Positions 33,410 through 42,635 of a stretch of DNA of 64,000 bases are shown here, one piece after another (position 1 is the stretch's first letter; the number at the start of each line of letters is the position of its first letter). A model generated the notes under the pieces. It did not search any database. It had not been told where the DNA came from and saw only the letters and a program-made list of their open reading frames with translations. This stretch comes from Acanthosepion esculentum (taxonomy: Eukaryota > Mollusca > Cephalopoda > Sepiida > Sepiidae): the NCBI GenBank assembly GCA_964036315.1, contig OZ038511.1:703729-767728 (forward strand), in the 5' to 3' direction. The translations under genes were made by a program, and so were the position numbers.

Positions 33410-33456
33410 GCACTGGACGGCCGTTTCGTCCTATATTTGGGACTCATCAGCAGTGC
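33410..33456 (-). ncRNA. hammerhead ribozyme A (type I, complete core)
   Basis: On the minus strand: stem I 5' GCACUG, core CUGAUGA, stem II GUCC, loop CAAAUAUA, stem II GGAC, then GAAA. Stem III is the very short CG-GC-CG hairpin, then UC, then stem I 3' CAGUGC. Stem I is six perfect pairs and stem II four, with the canonical G-C pair first. All invariant core bases are present. The predicted cut follows the C of GUC, between plus-strand positions 33416 and 33415. The tiny stem III is typical of retroelement hammerheads, which may act better as dimers. Confidence 0.88.
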
Positions 33457-33464
33457 GCATCCAC

Positions 33465-33534
33465 TACTGACAATTGAAACCCTGACAGTTAGGTTGTGAA
33501 GCAAACACCATACCAACTGCTCCAACGGGCCCCG
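33465..33534 (-). promoter_or_regulatory. tRNA-like Pol III head (A and B boxes)
   Basis: Minus strand GGCCCGTTGGAGCAGTTGG… carries an A box TGGAGCAGTTGG (33513-33524) and a B box-like GGGTTTCAATTG (33471-33482) 30 nt apart. It would drive transcription toward ribozyme A. The copy upstream of ribozyme B is cut off inside this head (near 33870), so only the complete unit keeps both boxes. Confidence 0.7.
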
Positions 33535-33767
33535 GTCACAAAGAGGTAGCAAATCAGACTCAATATAGCGCCACTCACTCACAAATTCCTTGGTGGAACT
33601 CTACTGAGATTCACTTTAACCATAGGACGGTGTCTCCCGGAGCCACGACTACTATCACCAAGCCGCTCACTCCAGAGCATTAGAAGACACAATTTGAAAT
33701 TATTAGGAGAACTTGATAATTATATTTAATGATTCATCGAGTCTGAAACCTCTACAGAATGCAGAAA

Positions 33768-33814
33768 GCACTGGACGGCCGTTTCGTCCTATATTTGGGA
33801 CTCATCAGCAGTGC
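33768..33814 (-). ncRNA. hammerhead ribozyme B (type I, complete core)
   Basis: Identical in all 47 positions to ribozyme A and located exactly 358 bp from it. The predicted cut lies between plus-strand positions 33774 and 33773. Cleavage at A and B in one transcript would release a 358-nt monomer. Confidence 0.88.
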
Positions 33815-33887
33815 GCATCCACTACCGACAATTGAAACCCTGACAGTTAGGTTGAGAAGCAAACACCATATATATATATGTATAATA

Positions 33888-34005
33888 GGACATTGAAGTC
33901 AACACCCAGATATGACAGTCTGTTTGATGCTAAATGCAATTGTCAAGCCTGATGATTGCATTTAGCATGAAACAGACTGTTGTGAAACTTCAATGTCTAC
34001 TTTTA
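33888..34005. repeat. palindrome of two Penelope-type termini, head to head
   Basis: The left arm (33888-33946) and right arm (33949-34005) are inverted: ACATTGAAGT pairs with AACTTCAATGT, and CAGTCTGTTTGATGCTAAAT pairs with ATTTAGCATGAAACAGACTG. Each arm carries the hammerhead-like order. The right arm on the plus strand has CTGATGA, TTGCATTTAGCAT, GAAAC, AGACTG. The left arm on the minus strand has mutations in the core. No Penelope coding sequence lies between or beside the arms. It abuts the hammerhead SINE through TA-rich sequence. Confidence 0.75.
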
Positions 34006-34238
34006 TATCTAAAGAATATTCATATTGAGTATGTTTGTGAAGCAATTTTTCATTTCTACAAGTTTTGTTAAAGACTAACAAAAATTCTTTGTGAAAAATT
34101 TGTTTCTATATTTTGAACCATCGTCAAATGTTCACTGGAAACCAGGAAAATATGCTTAAAATTATCGAAACATCTAAACCAAAATATCTTTAACAAAGGA
34201 CTTTCATTGCTCTTTAACCAAGCATGTATGAATACATA

Positions 34239-34239
<1 letters not shown>

Positions 34240-34307
<68 letters not shown>
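34240..34307. repeat. palindromic compound microsatellite (TC)n(TA)n(GA)n
   Basis: (TC)13, then (TA)10, then (GA)11 in a row. The outer TC and GA tracts are reverse complements, so the whole tract can fold back on itself around the self-complementary TA core. Confidence 0.95.
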
Positions 34308-35876
34308 TCAGTATTTGGCTCATTACTTGTTGCCTTGTATAAAATATTGATCTTAAAACATCTTACTTATTATAATTCTATTATTTCCTAATTAAATGAA
34401 TATTTTTATTTTATTAAAAATAGTTGTTTTTAATGAAGCAGATAATTGGCCTAATTAATTCTGATATAATTGAGGAAGATGGAAATTTCAAGAGAATGTT
34501 GAGTCTGTTGAAGATTTTAGATTTAGAAAATAAGAGAATCTTGATGTGAGAAGAGCAAAATATTTGATAAAATTATTATAATAACAACAATGAGGTTAAT
34601 AAATAAAACCTTGAAAATATCTGTCCTTTGGAAGCAGTTAACAAATCATTATCTTCATTCAGTTAATAATTACATTTTTTCTTTTAGCCGATACACTGGA
34701 AAAAAAACCCCCAATAATGACCCATATGAAGAGAGGGGGAGATAGAGTGGGGAGGGTGGGAGAGAATAAGGGAGAGAAAGACACAGAATGGAACTGATTG
34801 AAAAGCTAAAAATAATTTCTTTAAAATTAATTTTTTTTTAAATGTCTATATCAGTTTAGAATTCAAGACTTTTTTCTATTGACTTGTTTTGCCATATAAC
34901 CATTCTACAATAATTTAGCAGAAATCTGTAGAAAATCTCCTTGCTAAAGCCAACTTCTCTCTCTGCTGTTTAAATCTAACAGTGACAGAACAAGTTGGCA
35001 TTGGGTGGTTGTCTTTCAGGTGGAACTGTAAGATGCTTGAAAACAAAGTCTCTGTACAGACTTCAATATTTGGCTAATTAAATGAAGGCAAAGTTAAATG
35101 TCATACTAGCAGAAGGGAAGAAAATGTCAGCCAGAACTGGAATTTATACTTCACAACATAATGCAAAATAAATGGAGAGGAAGGAAGCAAATTTGTTGGG
35201 TTTTGTTATTAGTTTGGTACTTCTGCAAAATGGCTACTGATTCAATTTCAAACTTTAGCTTAGTTAAAAAATATGAAAGTGTAAAAAGTTACACGAGGTA
35301 CATTTGCTCCCATAAACTTTCTCTTTTCTGTCATGTATGATGTTGAAGGCTTCATAAGTGTTAGATTGAAGATGGCTCAAAACTCTTGAAAGATTCCTTG
35401 TGTCAAAATCTCTTTTGGATTTGGTTCAAATATACTTCATTACACATGATGTCCTGAAATGATGATACATGAAACCTTAGCCAGAAGTAAAGCAGATATG
35501 ACAACTAAATTCTTCTCTTAGCATTTCCTCATAGCCAGAATGTTCTTGGGTAAAACATTGTGTCTATAATAATATTTATATATATTAACCAAAATGGGAA
35601 CAATAGTTTGAAATAATAAAAAGTATATAATTGTTCTCTATTGCTTTTTCAATATAACCGTTTTTAAAAGGGACAATGGGAAAAGAAGGTTTGAACCGTG
35701 GAATATAAAATAAGTTTCTGTAACAAACCAGAAACTTGCTGATTATGCTGAACAGGTTTTCAAGTGAGGATGGATTTGGGATCACTGACTTATAAAGGCA
35801 ACCAGAGAATTCAGCAGGTAAGAAATAATTCTGAAAAATAAGAAAAAAAAAAGAGAAAGTACATATGAAGAATTAA
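34308..35876. other. unassigned AT-rich sequence
   Basis: No gene or repeat family is supported. A purine-rich tract (34728-34785, GAGAGGGGGAGATAG and similar) stands out locally. Confidence 0.4.
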
Positions 35877-37077
35877 AAGGTAACCAATATAGTCCTTACC
35901 GTTTTTTACATTACGTAGGAATAAGTGATTCCTGATATGCAAGTGATCACATCACATGCCAGGAAATTGGTGAGGATGGAGACCATTGCTCTTGACCAAT
36001 GCAGGTGCATTGCACACACACAAACACATCAGTTATAGCTTGAGCAGCAGTGAGAAGACATGGCAGTGTTGAAGCAGGTCATTTGAGGTTGTCTTTTCCA
36101 CAGCTGCATCAAGTCACTGAATGCATCAATCCTTTGTGAATAATGCTGTAAGTCAATGTCCCACCAGCCATTCGTTCTATAAGTTCAGGCCAGGAGATCT
36201 GTCCCTTTGTGATGAACTCCACAGTGTCTGGTTACAGGACCTGGATGATGAAGCCCTGAAGGTGGTCATAGAGGAGGATGACAGCTAACCCTGTGCTGAG
36301 CTTGCTGAATGCTTCCAGGTTTTTGATGAAATAGACTTCAGCTGCACTATATAAGGAAGGTATACAGTTTGAGCAACTGCAGACCCCACACACTGTTTGA
36401 AGACGCAGCTGTTTGAAGAAGCAGCTATCTGTTTCTAATTACTTTCTTGGCATTGCAACTTACCCATATTTGATCGAGTGCCTGACACTCCCAAGCATGA
36501 CAGACATGGGACCATGGGACCCTGTGTCTCACACCACAAGACCACCTCTATATCCACATAAGATTATGTTCTGTATCCGGTGGACTGGCCGATAAGTGGT
36601 GCACCAACATGTCAAACTATCACTGTGGACCTGTACTTGCAGCAGTTAGAATGTGTACAACTGGGACTGAAGCAGGAGGAGCCAGTATTGGTCAATTGCA
36701 AGAGTGTACTGTTGTGATATGTGGCATGGTTGGACAGGGATCCTATGTAGTGACTTGGCTGGGAGACACTGTACCAGCCACCTTACTCCCCAGACTCTGT
36801 GTCAACAGGTTGCCACCTCTTCCATTCTCTGGACAACCACATTTGTGCGAAATCCTTCACAAATGAGTCAAACTTGTGGCAGGCGTCACAGACTTTTTTG
36901 TATCCAAGACACCTGATTTTTACTGCCATGGCATTGCACAGCTGAAAGCAGATTGGCAATAGATTTTAGATGCTGATGGGGATTACTTTGAGGTCTAACG
37001 GTATGTCAAGTTTGCAGTATACCTTTTTATTTCTCATAAATCAAAAATGACAAGAACTTTTTTGGTTAACTTATACA
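35877..37077 (+). mobile_element. mariner transposon, dead, about 1.2 kb
   Basis: The right terminal inverted repeat is clear at 37049-37077 (ACAAGAACTTTTTTGGTTAA, a common mariner end). The left end at 35879-35902 is a diverged partner, with 16 of 22 compared positions matching. It encodes one transposase pseudogene on the plus strand. The size is near the normal 1.3 kb. Confidence 0.82.
36140..36998 (+). pseudogene. mariner transposase pseudogene
   Basis: Plus strand, with shifts. The first helix-turn-helix end reads FYKFRPGDLSLCDELHS near 36175. The second is QDLDDEALKVVIEEDDS near 36233, then CAELAECFQVFDE near 36292. The catalytic half has HKTTSISTQDYVLYPVDWPI near 36537 (mariner PPLHPQKVMLCIWWD region) and LYLQQLECVQLGLKQEEPVL near 36630. 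PPYSPDS near 36783 is the third catalytic Asp region (family PPYSPDL), followed by LFHSLDNHICAKSFTNES. The end is DADGDYFEV and a TAA at 36996-36998. The second Asp box (HHDNARPH) is replaced and the GDEKW box is absent, so it is inactive. Confidence 0.85.
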
Positions 37078-38079
37078 AAATGATGGTGGAAATTGCTAGA
37101 AACATGTAAAGTCTCTTTTCATAATCCCCAGGATATGATGATGAAGATTGAAATGAGAAAGAAAAGCACAAATAAATAAAATTGTTTCAGAAGATCTAAA
37201 GACAATATTCTGTCCAAGAAATATGGATTGGGGAAAAAATGAAAATGAAAGAACGTAATAAAATAATGCAATATATAAAAATGGACATGGTCAGAAAACT
37301 GAATGACTTAATATTTATGTGGAATCAAATGCATTCTCTGAAAGGTTTCATGACACACAGTGTGCCAAAAATGCAAAAGCAGCATGGGAAATAAGACAAG
37401 AACAATGAATAAGAATGCGAAACTCGTCTACTGTTTGTGAATTTCATACACAATATTAAAATTTAAAAGTCTATGTAATTTTCATGGTAAATCTTAAAAC
37501 AATTATTTTGAAGTGTTTTCATTTTTGATAATTGATTTAATCTGAATGAAAAATGAATAACTTTGGGGATGTGTGCAAACAATTATGTTATATGAAACTA
37601 TTGACAGTAACCAATTTATTCAATATTTATTTTTACATGAAAACTTTTCTTTTCTAATGATTATAGTAAACTGTGCTTATTAATTTATAGACAAATGTTG
37701 TTAAATGAAAATATTGGTAAAATGTGTAAATGGACAGTAAAGTTATGACTGAATTCATATCTGCCCTAAGAAAATTGCAAAGCATTTTAACTTCTCATCA
37801 TGTGTTTTCACTTTGAGATGAGTTTACAAGCTAAACATTTCTCTTTCATGGAACCATAAAGTTTCCTATCTACATTGTGAATTGAAGTAACTTATCAACA
37901 GTTGATTCTTTATTTCATTAAATTACTTTAAAATGAAGCTGTTTTAAAAAATGCATTCCAATCTTTTAGCAGATGAGCCTTTTGGCAGTTCTTGGTAAAA
38001 CTTAATATACACTTGAAGTTGAATATTGGAGTTTTGCATTTCAGACTTGTTTCCTTAATGAGGTGAGAGGTCTGTGTTC
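37078..38079. other. unassigned AT-rich sequence
   Basis: No gene, RNA or repeat family is supported between the mariner and the gypsy-like element. Confidence 0.5.
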
Positions 38080-38208
38080 TGTAACAGAGAATTGGGTCAG
38101 CCTCTGATAAATGACTTTGCGTTGGTTGTATGTGGTGCTGTAATCACCAGGAATTGCATCTTCTTCCACAATGGGCTGTTGAGAGAAGACCTTCTACTTA
38201 GAGTCAGA
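38080..38208 (+). repeat. 5' LTR remnant
   Basis: Aligns with the start of the 3' LTR (40627-40705). TGTAACAG, ATTGGGTCAGCC, GTTGGTTGT and GTTGAGAGAAGAC occur in the same order. It has about 48 bp (38128-38175) absent from the 3' copy. It then passes straight into the gag knuckle region at AGTGCT, a hexamer also present at the matching LTR position (40709). Confidence 0.65.
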
Positions 38209-38680
38209 AAGTGCTTTAGATGCAATGGTATTGACCAAATGGTGAAAGATTGTCAGAGCCCAGAAAATGACAGGGGATGGGAGCAAGGACAATGCAATGC
38301 CATGCACTGTTATCGTTGCCATAATGTGGGCCATATGTCTTGAAACTGTCTGAGAAAACATGAGAAGAGATATGTCAGTGCCAGTATCTTCTCCAGCCCA
38401 GCACTTACTGTGATTGGAGTTCAGGATGATGGCAGAACTGTCACGACAATGGTTGATACTGGTTGTTTGCTGTCTATAGCCAGCAGAGAAATATGCCAGT
38501 CTGGATGAAAGGGTCTGTATGTGTAACAACAATAGATGGGGAGATCAGAGCCTGTTGTGGGATCAGAGTTGTTGCTTTCTGGCTGCAAGATGAAAGTCCT
38601 GTCAAGATTGATGTACTGGTGGCTCGAGAAAAGACATTTGGCTTCAGCCTCCTGATCAGGATGAATGCGATCAAAAACTA
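38200..38680 (+). pseudogene. gag zinc knuckles and aspartic protease remnant
   Basis: CFRCNGIDQMVKDC is a CCHC knuckle whose histidine is replaced by Gln. CYRCHNVGHMS-stop-NC is a second CCHC knuckle with an in-frame TGA at about 38341. About 35 codons later MVDTGCLLSIAS holds the DTG active site of a retroviral-type aspartic protease. In active elements the knuckles bind genomic RNA and the protease cuts the polyprotein. Stops and shifts make it a pseudogene. Confidence 0.8.
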
Positions 38681-38894
38681 GTGGGGGGAGTAAGAATTAT
38701 TCCTTCAGCTGCAGTGGAGTTCTTTGACAGAAAACCGTCCCTGTGTGCAGTTCTCACCAGAGGAACTAGACTTTAGTGTTGAGTTTAATCAGAAAAAGAA
38801 AGCATGGACAGCCTATCAAACAAGATAGCAGAGTATCCTGTGTTCAAGCTTGTGCGTAAGGAATATAACCAGAAGTGAAAAATATGGTTGAATA

Positions 38895-39779
38895 ATGGCT
38901 GGCTCATACCATATCCTCAGGAAGAGGAGCTCAAAATCCCAAGGGTCTAGTTCCACTGATGGCCATTATCCAAGAGAGCAAGGAAAAGTTATGCCTTGTA
39001 ATCGATTACAGAGAGTTAAGTATGTAGACACATTCATGGCAAGTGTGGACACGCTAAGGGAATGGCAACGATGCAGGTGCAATGTATTACCATTGAACCA
39101 TTGGAGAGCATGCCTACAGGTCCATGTAAACTGGTCGTTGTGGCCTTTCCAGACCGTCTTACTGAAGGAGCAGAGGTACTGCCTTACACGATTAGGCTTT
39201 AGTCTCAATGGGGCACCTCTTATAATGAAGGTAGTTATCAAGACGGTACTGTTACAGGATGAAGCAGTCAAAGATGCCACTTCGGCATACATAGATAACA
39301 TCTTCATCGACAAAAGTGTGGTTTCTGTGGCATGCATCAGAAAGCACATATCTGACTTTGGACTGATCTGCAAGGACCCTGTGAGACTCGACAATGGTGT
39401 AAAAGTGCTTGGTTTGCAAGTTTGGGGGCAGCACAGCATGCTTCATTGGAAACAAGGGAGTAAGTTCTCAGATACACTAACTGTTATCACACATCGTAAT
39501 GCATTCTCTCTCTGTAAAACTTGTAGAGTACCTTCTGGTATTCTTAAAGTGATGGGCCACTGCAGTAACCAAAGGCTGGGACCATGCAGAATAATGAAAA
39601 TGCATCAGTGTAGTGGTTACCCTGGTGTTAAGTGCACTATTTACTTTGTCAGGCGAGTTGATCCTTCTGTACCTAGCAAAACTGTCAAGATGGTGATTCA
39701 GAAGTGTCTTGAATGCCAGTCCATAGATCTGGTACCAGTGCACTGGCAGAATGGAAAACTAGGGGTTTGCAGTATGTAG
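38895..39779 (+). pseudogene. gypsy-like pol: RT fused to integrase zinc finger, RNase H deleted
   Basis: A 294-codon open stretch. RT text includes WSLWPFQTVLLKEQRYCLTR near residues 77-96 and LGFSLNGAPLIMKVV after it. The catalytic region is SAYIDNIFI near residue 131, where the YxDD box has become YIDN, losing one catalytic Asp. Residues 165-185 carry LGLQVWGQHSML. The frame then jumps to MHQCSGYPGV near residue 235 and QKCLECQSID near 268, the HHCC zinc finger of integrase. The RT connection and RNase H domain, usually well over 100 residues, are absent. The start of RT lies in another frame upstream (38860-39020). Confidence 0.82.
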
Positions 39780-40246
39780 TACAGGCTGGGGATCGATATT
39801 GCACATTATGGCCACAGTCATTACCTAACATTGATTGACTGTAGACCAACACAGTTCTCTGTTTCGCAACCTCTTGCACGAGAAGATTCTGAGAGCATTT
39901 TTCGGCAGTTGGAGTCAATATTTTATGAGAGAAGTCCACCTTACGAAATCCTTACCGACAATGATACTGCATTCACCAGCAGGTTATTCAAGGCTTTCAT
40001 GGAGGAATGGGGTGACCAGCTGCACTTTTGGTGTGCACATGTGCTGTCTGGAAATGGGATAATAGAAAGGTGCCATAGGACCATAAAACGGATTGTGGTG
40101 TGGAAGCAGTGCTCTGTACAAGAAGCCATTTATTGGTATAATGCAATGCTGAAGGATATGTCAAGACCAACTGAACCAGCTAATACAGTTCATACTTATG
40201 AAGTTAGGCTCAAGGGCATTGACGCTGTATCTGCACTAACACCATA
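39780..40246 (+). pseudogene. gypsy-like integrase core
   Basis: Continues after the stop at 39777-39779. The catalytic triad is visible: Asp in GIDIAHYG near 39790, Asp in LTDNDTAF near 39954, and Glu in GNGIIERCHR near 40066. The last two are separated by 35 residues, the D-D-35-E spacing of retroelement integrases. YWYNAMLKDMSRPTEPAN near 40130 matches the tail of the core. The frame is open from 39831 to the TAG at 40246. A decayed C-terminal domain follows (KVGDVVWVRLPQK near 40265, then an acidic tail at 40439-40663). Confidence 0.85.
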
Positions 40247-40626
40247 GACAGTGCACGAAACCTGTAAAGTTGGGGATGTGGTATGGGTGAGACTACCCCA
40301 GAAGTGATGTACCTCCAAATTTACAAGCGGGAAGGTCCACACTCTGTCCTGATTGATAGCATGTTGCGTCATGTTAAAGACCTCTGACCTGCATAGGGAC
40401 TAATGCTCAGCCACAAGTGACACCCCAGTGATTCATCCATGAGTGATGGAGAGTTTTTAGATGTGCCTGCTGCTGCAATGGAGATGGATTGTGACAACAC
40501 TGAGGATGAAGTACCTCCCTCATGTAGTGACAACAATGAAGACAAAGTACCATCCCTAAAAAGGATCACCAGAAAGAAATGCCTGCTCCCTGCATGTTGG
40601 TGCTGTGATCAGGAGATCAGGGGCAG

Positions 40627-40870
40627 TGTAACAGAATTGGGTCAGCCCAATAAGAGACTCTGAGTTGGTTGTTGAGAGAAGACTTTTTACTTAAAGTAGG
40701 TAGTGCTGACTATTTGCATATGAACAATACTGGGCAGGTATTAGCCAATAGTCAGCATGGCTCTGTGACAGGGAGAGCTATATAGCACCAGTTTTTTCTA
40801 AGTCAAGGGAGGCACTCTCAACATGAAGATGTTTGAAAACCAGACAGGATAAACACATGTTCACAATGAA
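40627..40870 (+). repeat. 3' LTR of the gypsy-like element (end uncertain)
   Basis: Starts TGTAACAGAATTGGGTCAGC just after the degenerate pol tail. Contains a TATA-like GAGCTATATAGCACC near 40776 with promoter-like placement. The start is fixed by the match to 38080. The 3' end was not determined because no clear CA with target-site duplication was seen. Confidence 0.6.
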
Positions 40871-42635
40871 TGAATTTCCTTAGCATTATATATACATATA
40901 AACATTTCAGGAAGAGAAAGTCTGTTTTCACATGGGGTTTGCATTGCCTTATCATATACTCTTTTAATTGGTATCATTTGAATTTTGATTATTTTTGCCA
41001 GACATTTTGTGGCAATTAGAATTTTCCCACAAGATGCTTTTTATTGTTTACTTAAACTCTCTTTACAAAATATTTGCTGTAATTGCTGCGTTTGGGAATT
41101 TTACCTTAATTATCTTGACAGCATGGAGTTATGTGCAGAAAAGGCTACAAATGTTATCATAATTATGGAAGAAACTAAGCGAATAAATGATTTCTCTGCT
41201 TCAGGCTTTTCATAACAGAAATGCTTTCATTATAACTTGTAATGAATAATAATGATAATTTTATTGGCTGTCATTGTAGCAACCTTTGTCATAGCCATGA
41301 TGAAAATAGTAATCATTGATTGCACATGACTAAATGCTGCTGCACATAATTTGACTAAGAAAATATGAGGGTTTGTTGAAAACTAATGTTTGTTTTGATT
41401 TGATCTTAAATGAAGTGTGTAGAAGTCTCTGGGAAAATTCTGTAGTTACCGTCTGTTTTCCTGCTCAGAATACTCTTTTCAAAATGGCTACTTCTTTGAA
41501 TGGAAATAGAAAAAAAAAATCATAGTTGAATTTTTGAAAGGAGGAAGTGCTGTATTCACAGGAGGTTAGTGAATGTATATGAAAAACTTGATTTAAGTGT
41601 ATAAAGTGAAGGATCAGCAGAATTAAGAGCAAAGATCTTGAGATGAAAACTAAAAAAAAATCACACTACCTGTCATTATTGGAGCACTGGGAATGATACT
41701 GAAACAGCAAACAAATACGTATTTCAAATTCCTTGCAGTCCTAAAATAAGTGAATTACAAATCATCACAAGTTAAACAAATTTTGTTCCATGTAGATAAA
41801 GGACATTTTAAAACATTAGAATATTTTATGAATTGTCTTTCAATGCTTCATTGGAACCATGAACTTAGAAATTTTACAAAAAAAAAGAAAGTTATAGAAT
41901 TCTTAATTTTAAAACTATTGCAAAAATTTTTGAACTTTTTTCCACCTACAAAATAAATGGCAACTCACCTGTTAGCACTTTAGGTGCAACTACTTGCTGC
42001 CTCATATTAAGACTTGGGTGCAGCTCATACAAAACAAAGTGTAATAATGATGATGATAATGTCAGTCTCCAGTGAGATAACCAGCAGACATTTGTTATGA
42101 ACTTTCAAATGTATGAAATAATAATCTCATTGATGCTAGAGAATGTGATGCAAAGACAAAAAGAACAATGGTTGTGTCAAATCATAAGAGAACATCCAGA
42201 GAATAAAAGGAGAAAACAAAGAATATTTTTCTTTAGAAATGAAAAAAGCAAAAAAAAAAGCAGTGTTTCATGCTTCATCATAATAAATAGTCATGACTTA
42301 CTTTAGAGAAAGTCAGAAAAAAAGAAAATCAAAACACGAGAACACTTGAGATGACAAAAGGCTTTCAAGAATGTAAAATTTTGAAGTTCTCTGAATTAGA
42401 GTTTGAAGCAACATGCTGCTATGCAAATCTTATAAGACCCAGAAAATCAGGCTTTTAAGAATTTATAGTATGTCAGTAAGAAAATAAAAATAATAATTGT
42501 AAAGAAAATACTAAAAGTCAGTCTGAAATTTTTACAAGTTGTGCGATATGACAGTCACTGTAATCCTATAATATTCTGGTCACTGGAAACGGATGCAAAA
42601 TTCTGATGAAACTATTAATTCAAAAGAAGATGGAA
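40871..42635. other. unassigned AT-rich sequence
   Basis: No gene is supported. Open frames at 40985-41215 and 41750-41956 are short, AT-driven and unlike known proteins. Confidence 0.4.

Larger units (their letters stand above)
33362..33871 (-). mobile_element. hammerhead-bearing tRNA-SINE, tandem 1.4-mer with 358-bp unit
   Basis: 33364-33508 and 33722-33866 are direct repeats 358 bp apart, differing at about three positions. Read on the minus strand the order is: truncated head, ribozyme B (33814-33768), tail, full tRNA-like head (A box 33513-33524, B box 33471-33482), ribozyme A (33456-33410), tail. Both ends abut TA-rich sequence. A Pol III-type head, a complete hammerhead and tandem arrangement are the features of schistosome Smalpha-type SINEs and of the small non-autonomous elements called retrozymes. 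These are thought to move through self-cleaved, circularised RNA. I cannot tell whether this family is already catalogued. Confidence 0.8.
38080..40870 (+). mobile_element. gypsy-like LTR retrotransposon, internally deleted and broken
   Basis: The order on the plus strand is: LTR start remnant (38080-38208), gag zinc knuckles, aspartic protease, reverse transcriptase, a gap where RNase H should be, integrase zinc finger and core, C-terminal tail, 3' LTR. Both LTRs start TGTAACAG and share AATTGGGTCAGCC and GTTGAGAGAAGAC. Most of gag and the rest of the 5' LTR are missing. The domain order (RT before integrase) and the integrase core place it near Ty3/gypsy; the exact clade is uncertain. Confidence 0.85.

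Noticed and set aside
38966..39439. 157-codon minus-strand frame
   Set aside because: Shadow of the plus-strand gypsy-like pol frame at 38895-39779.
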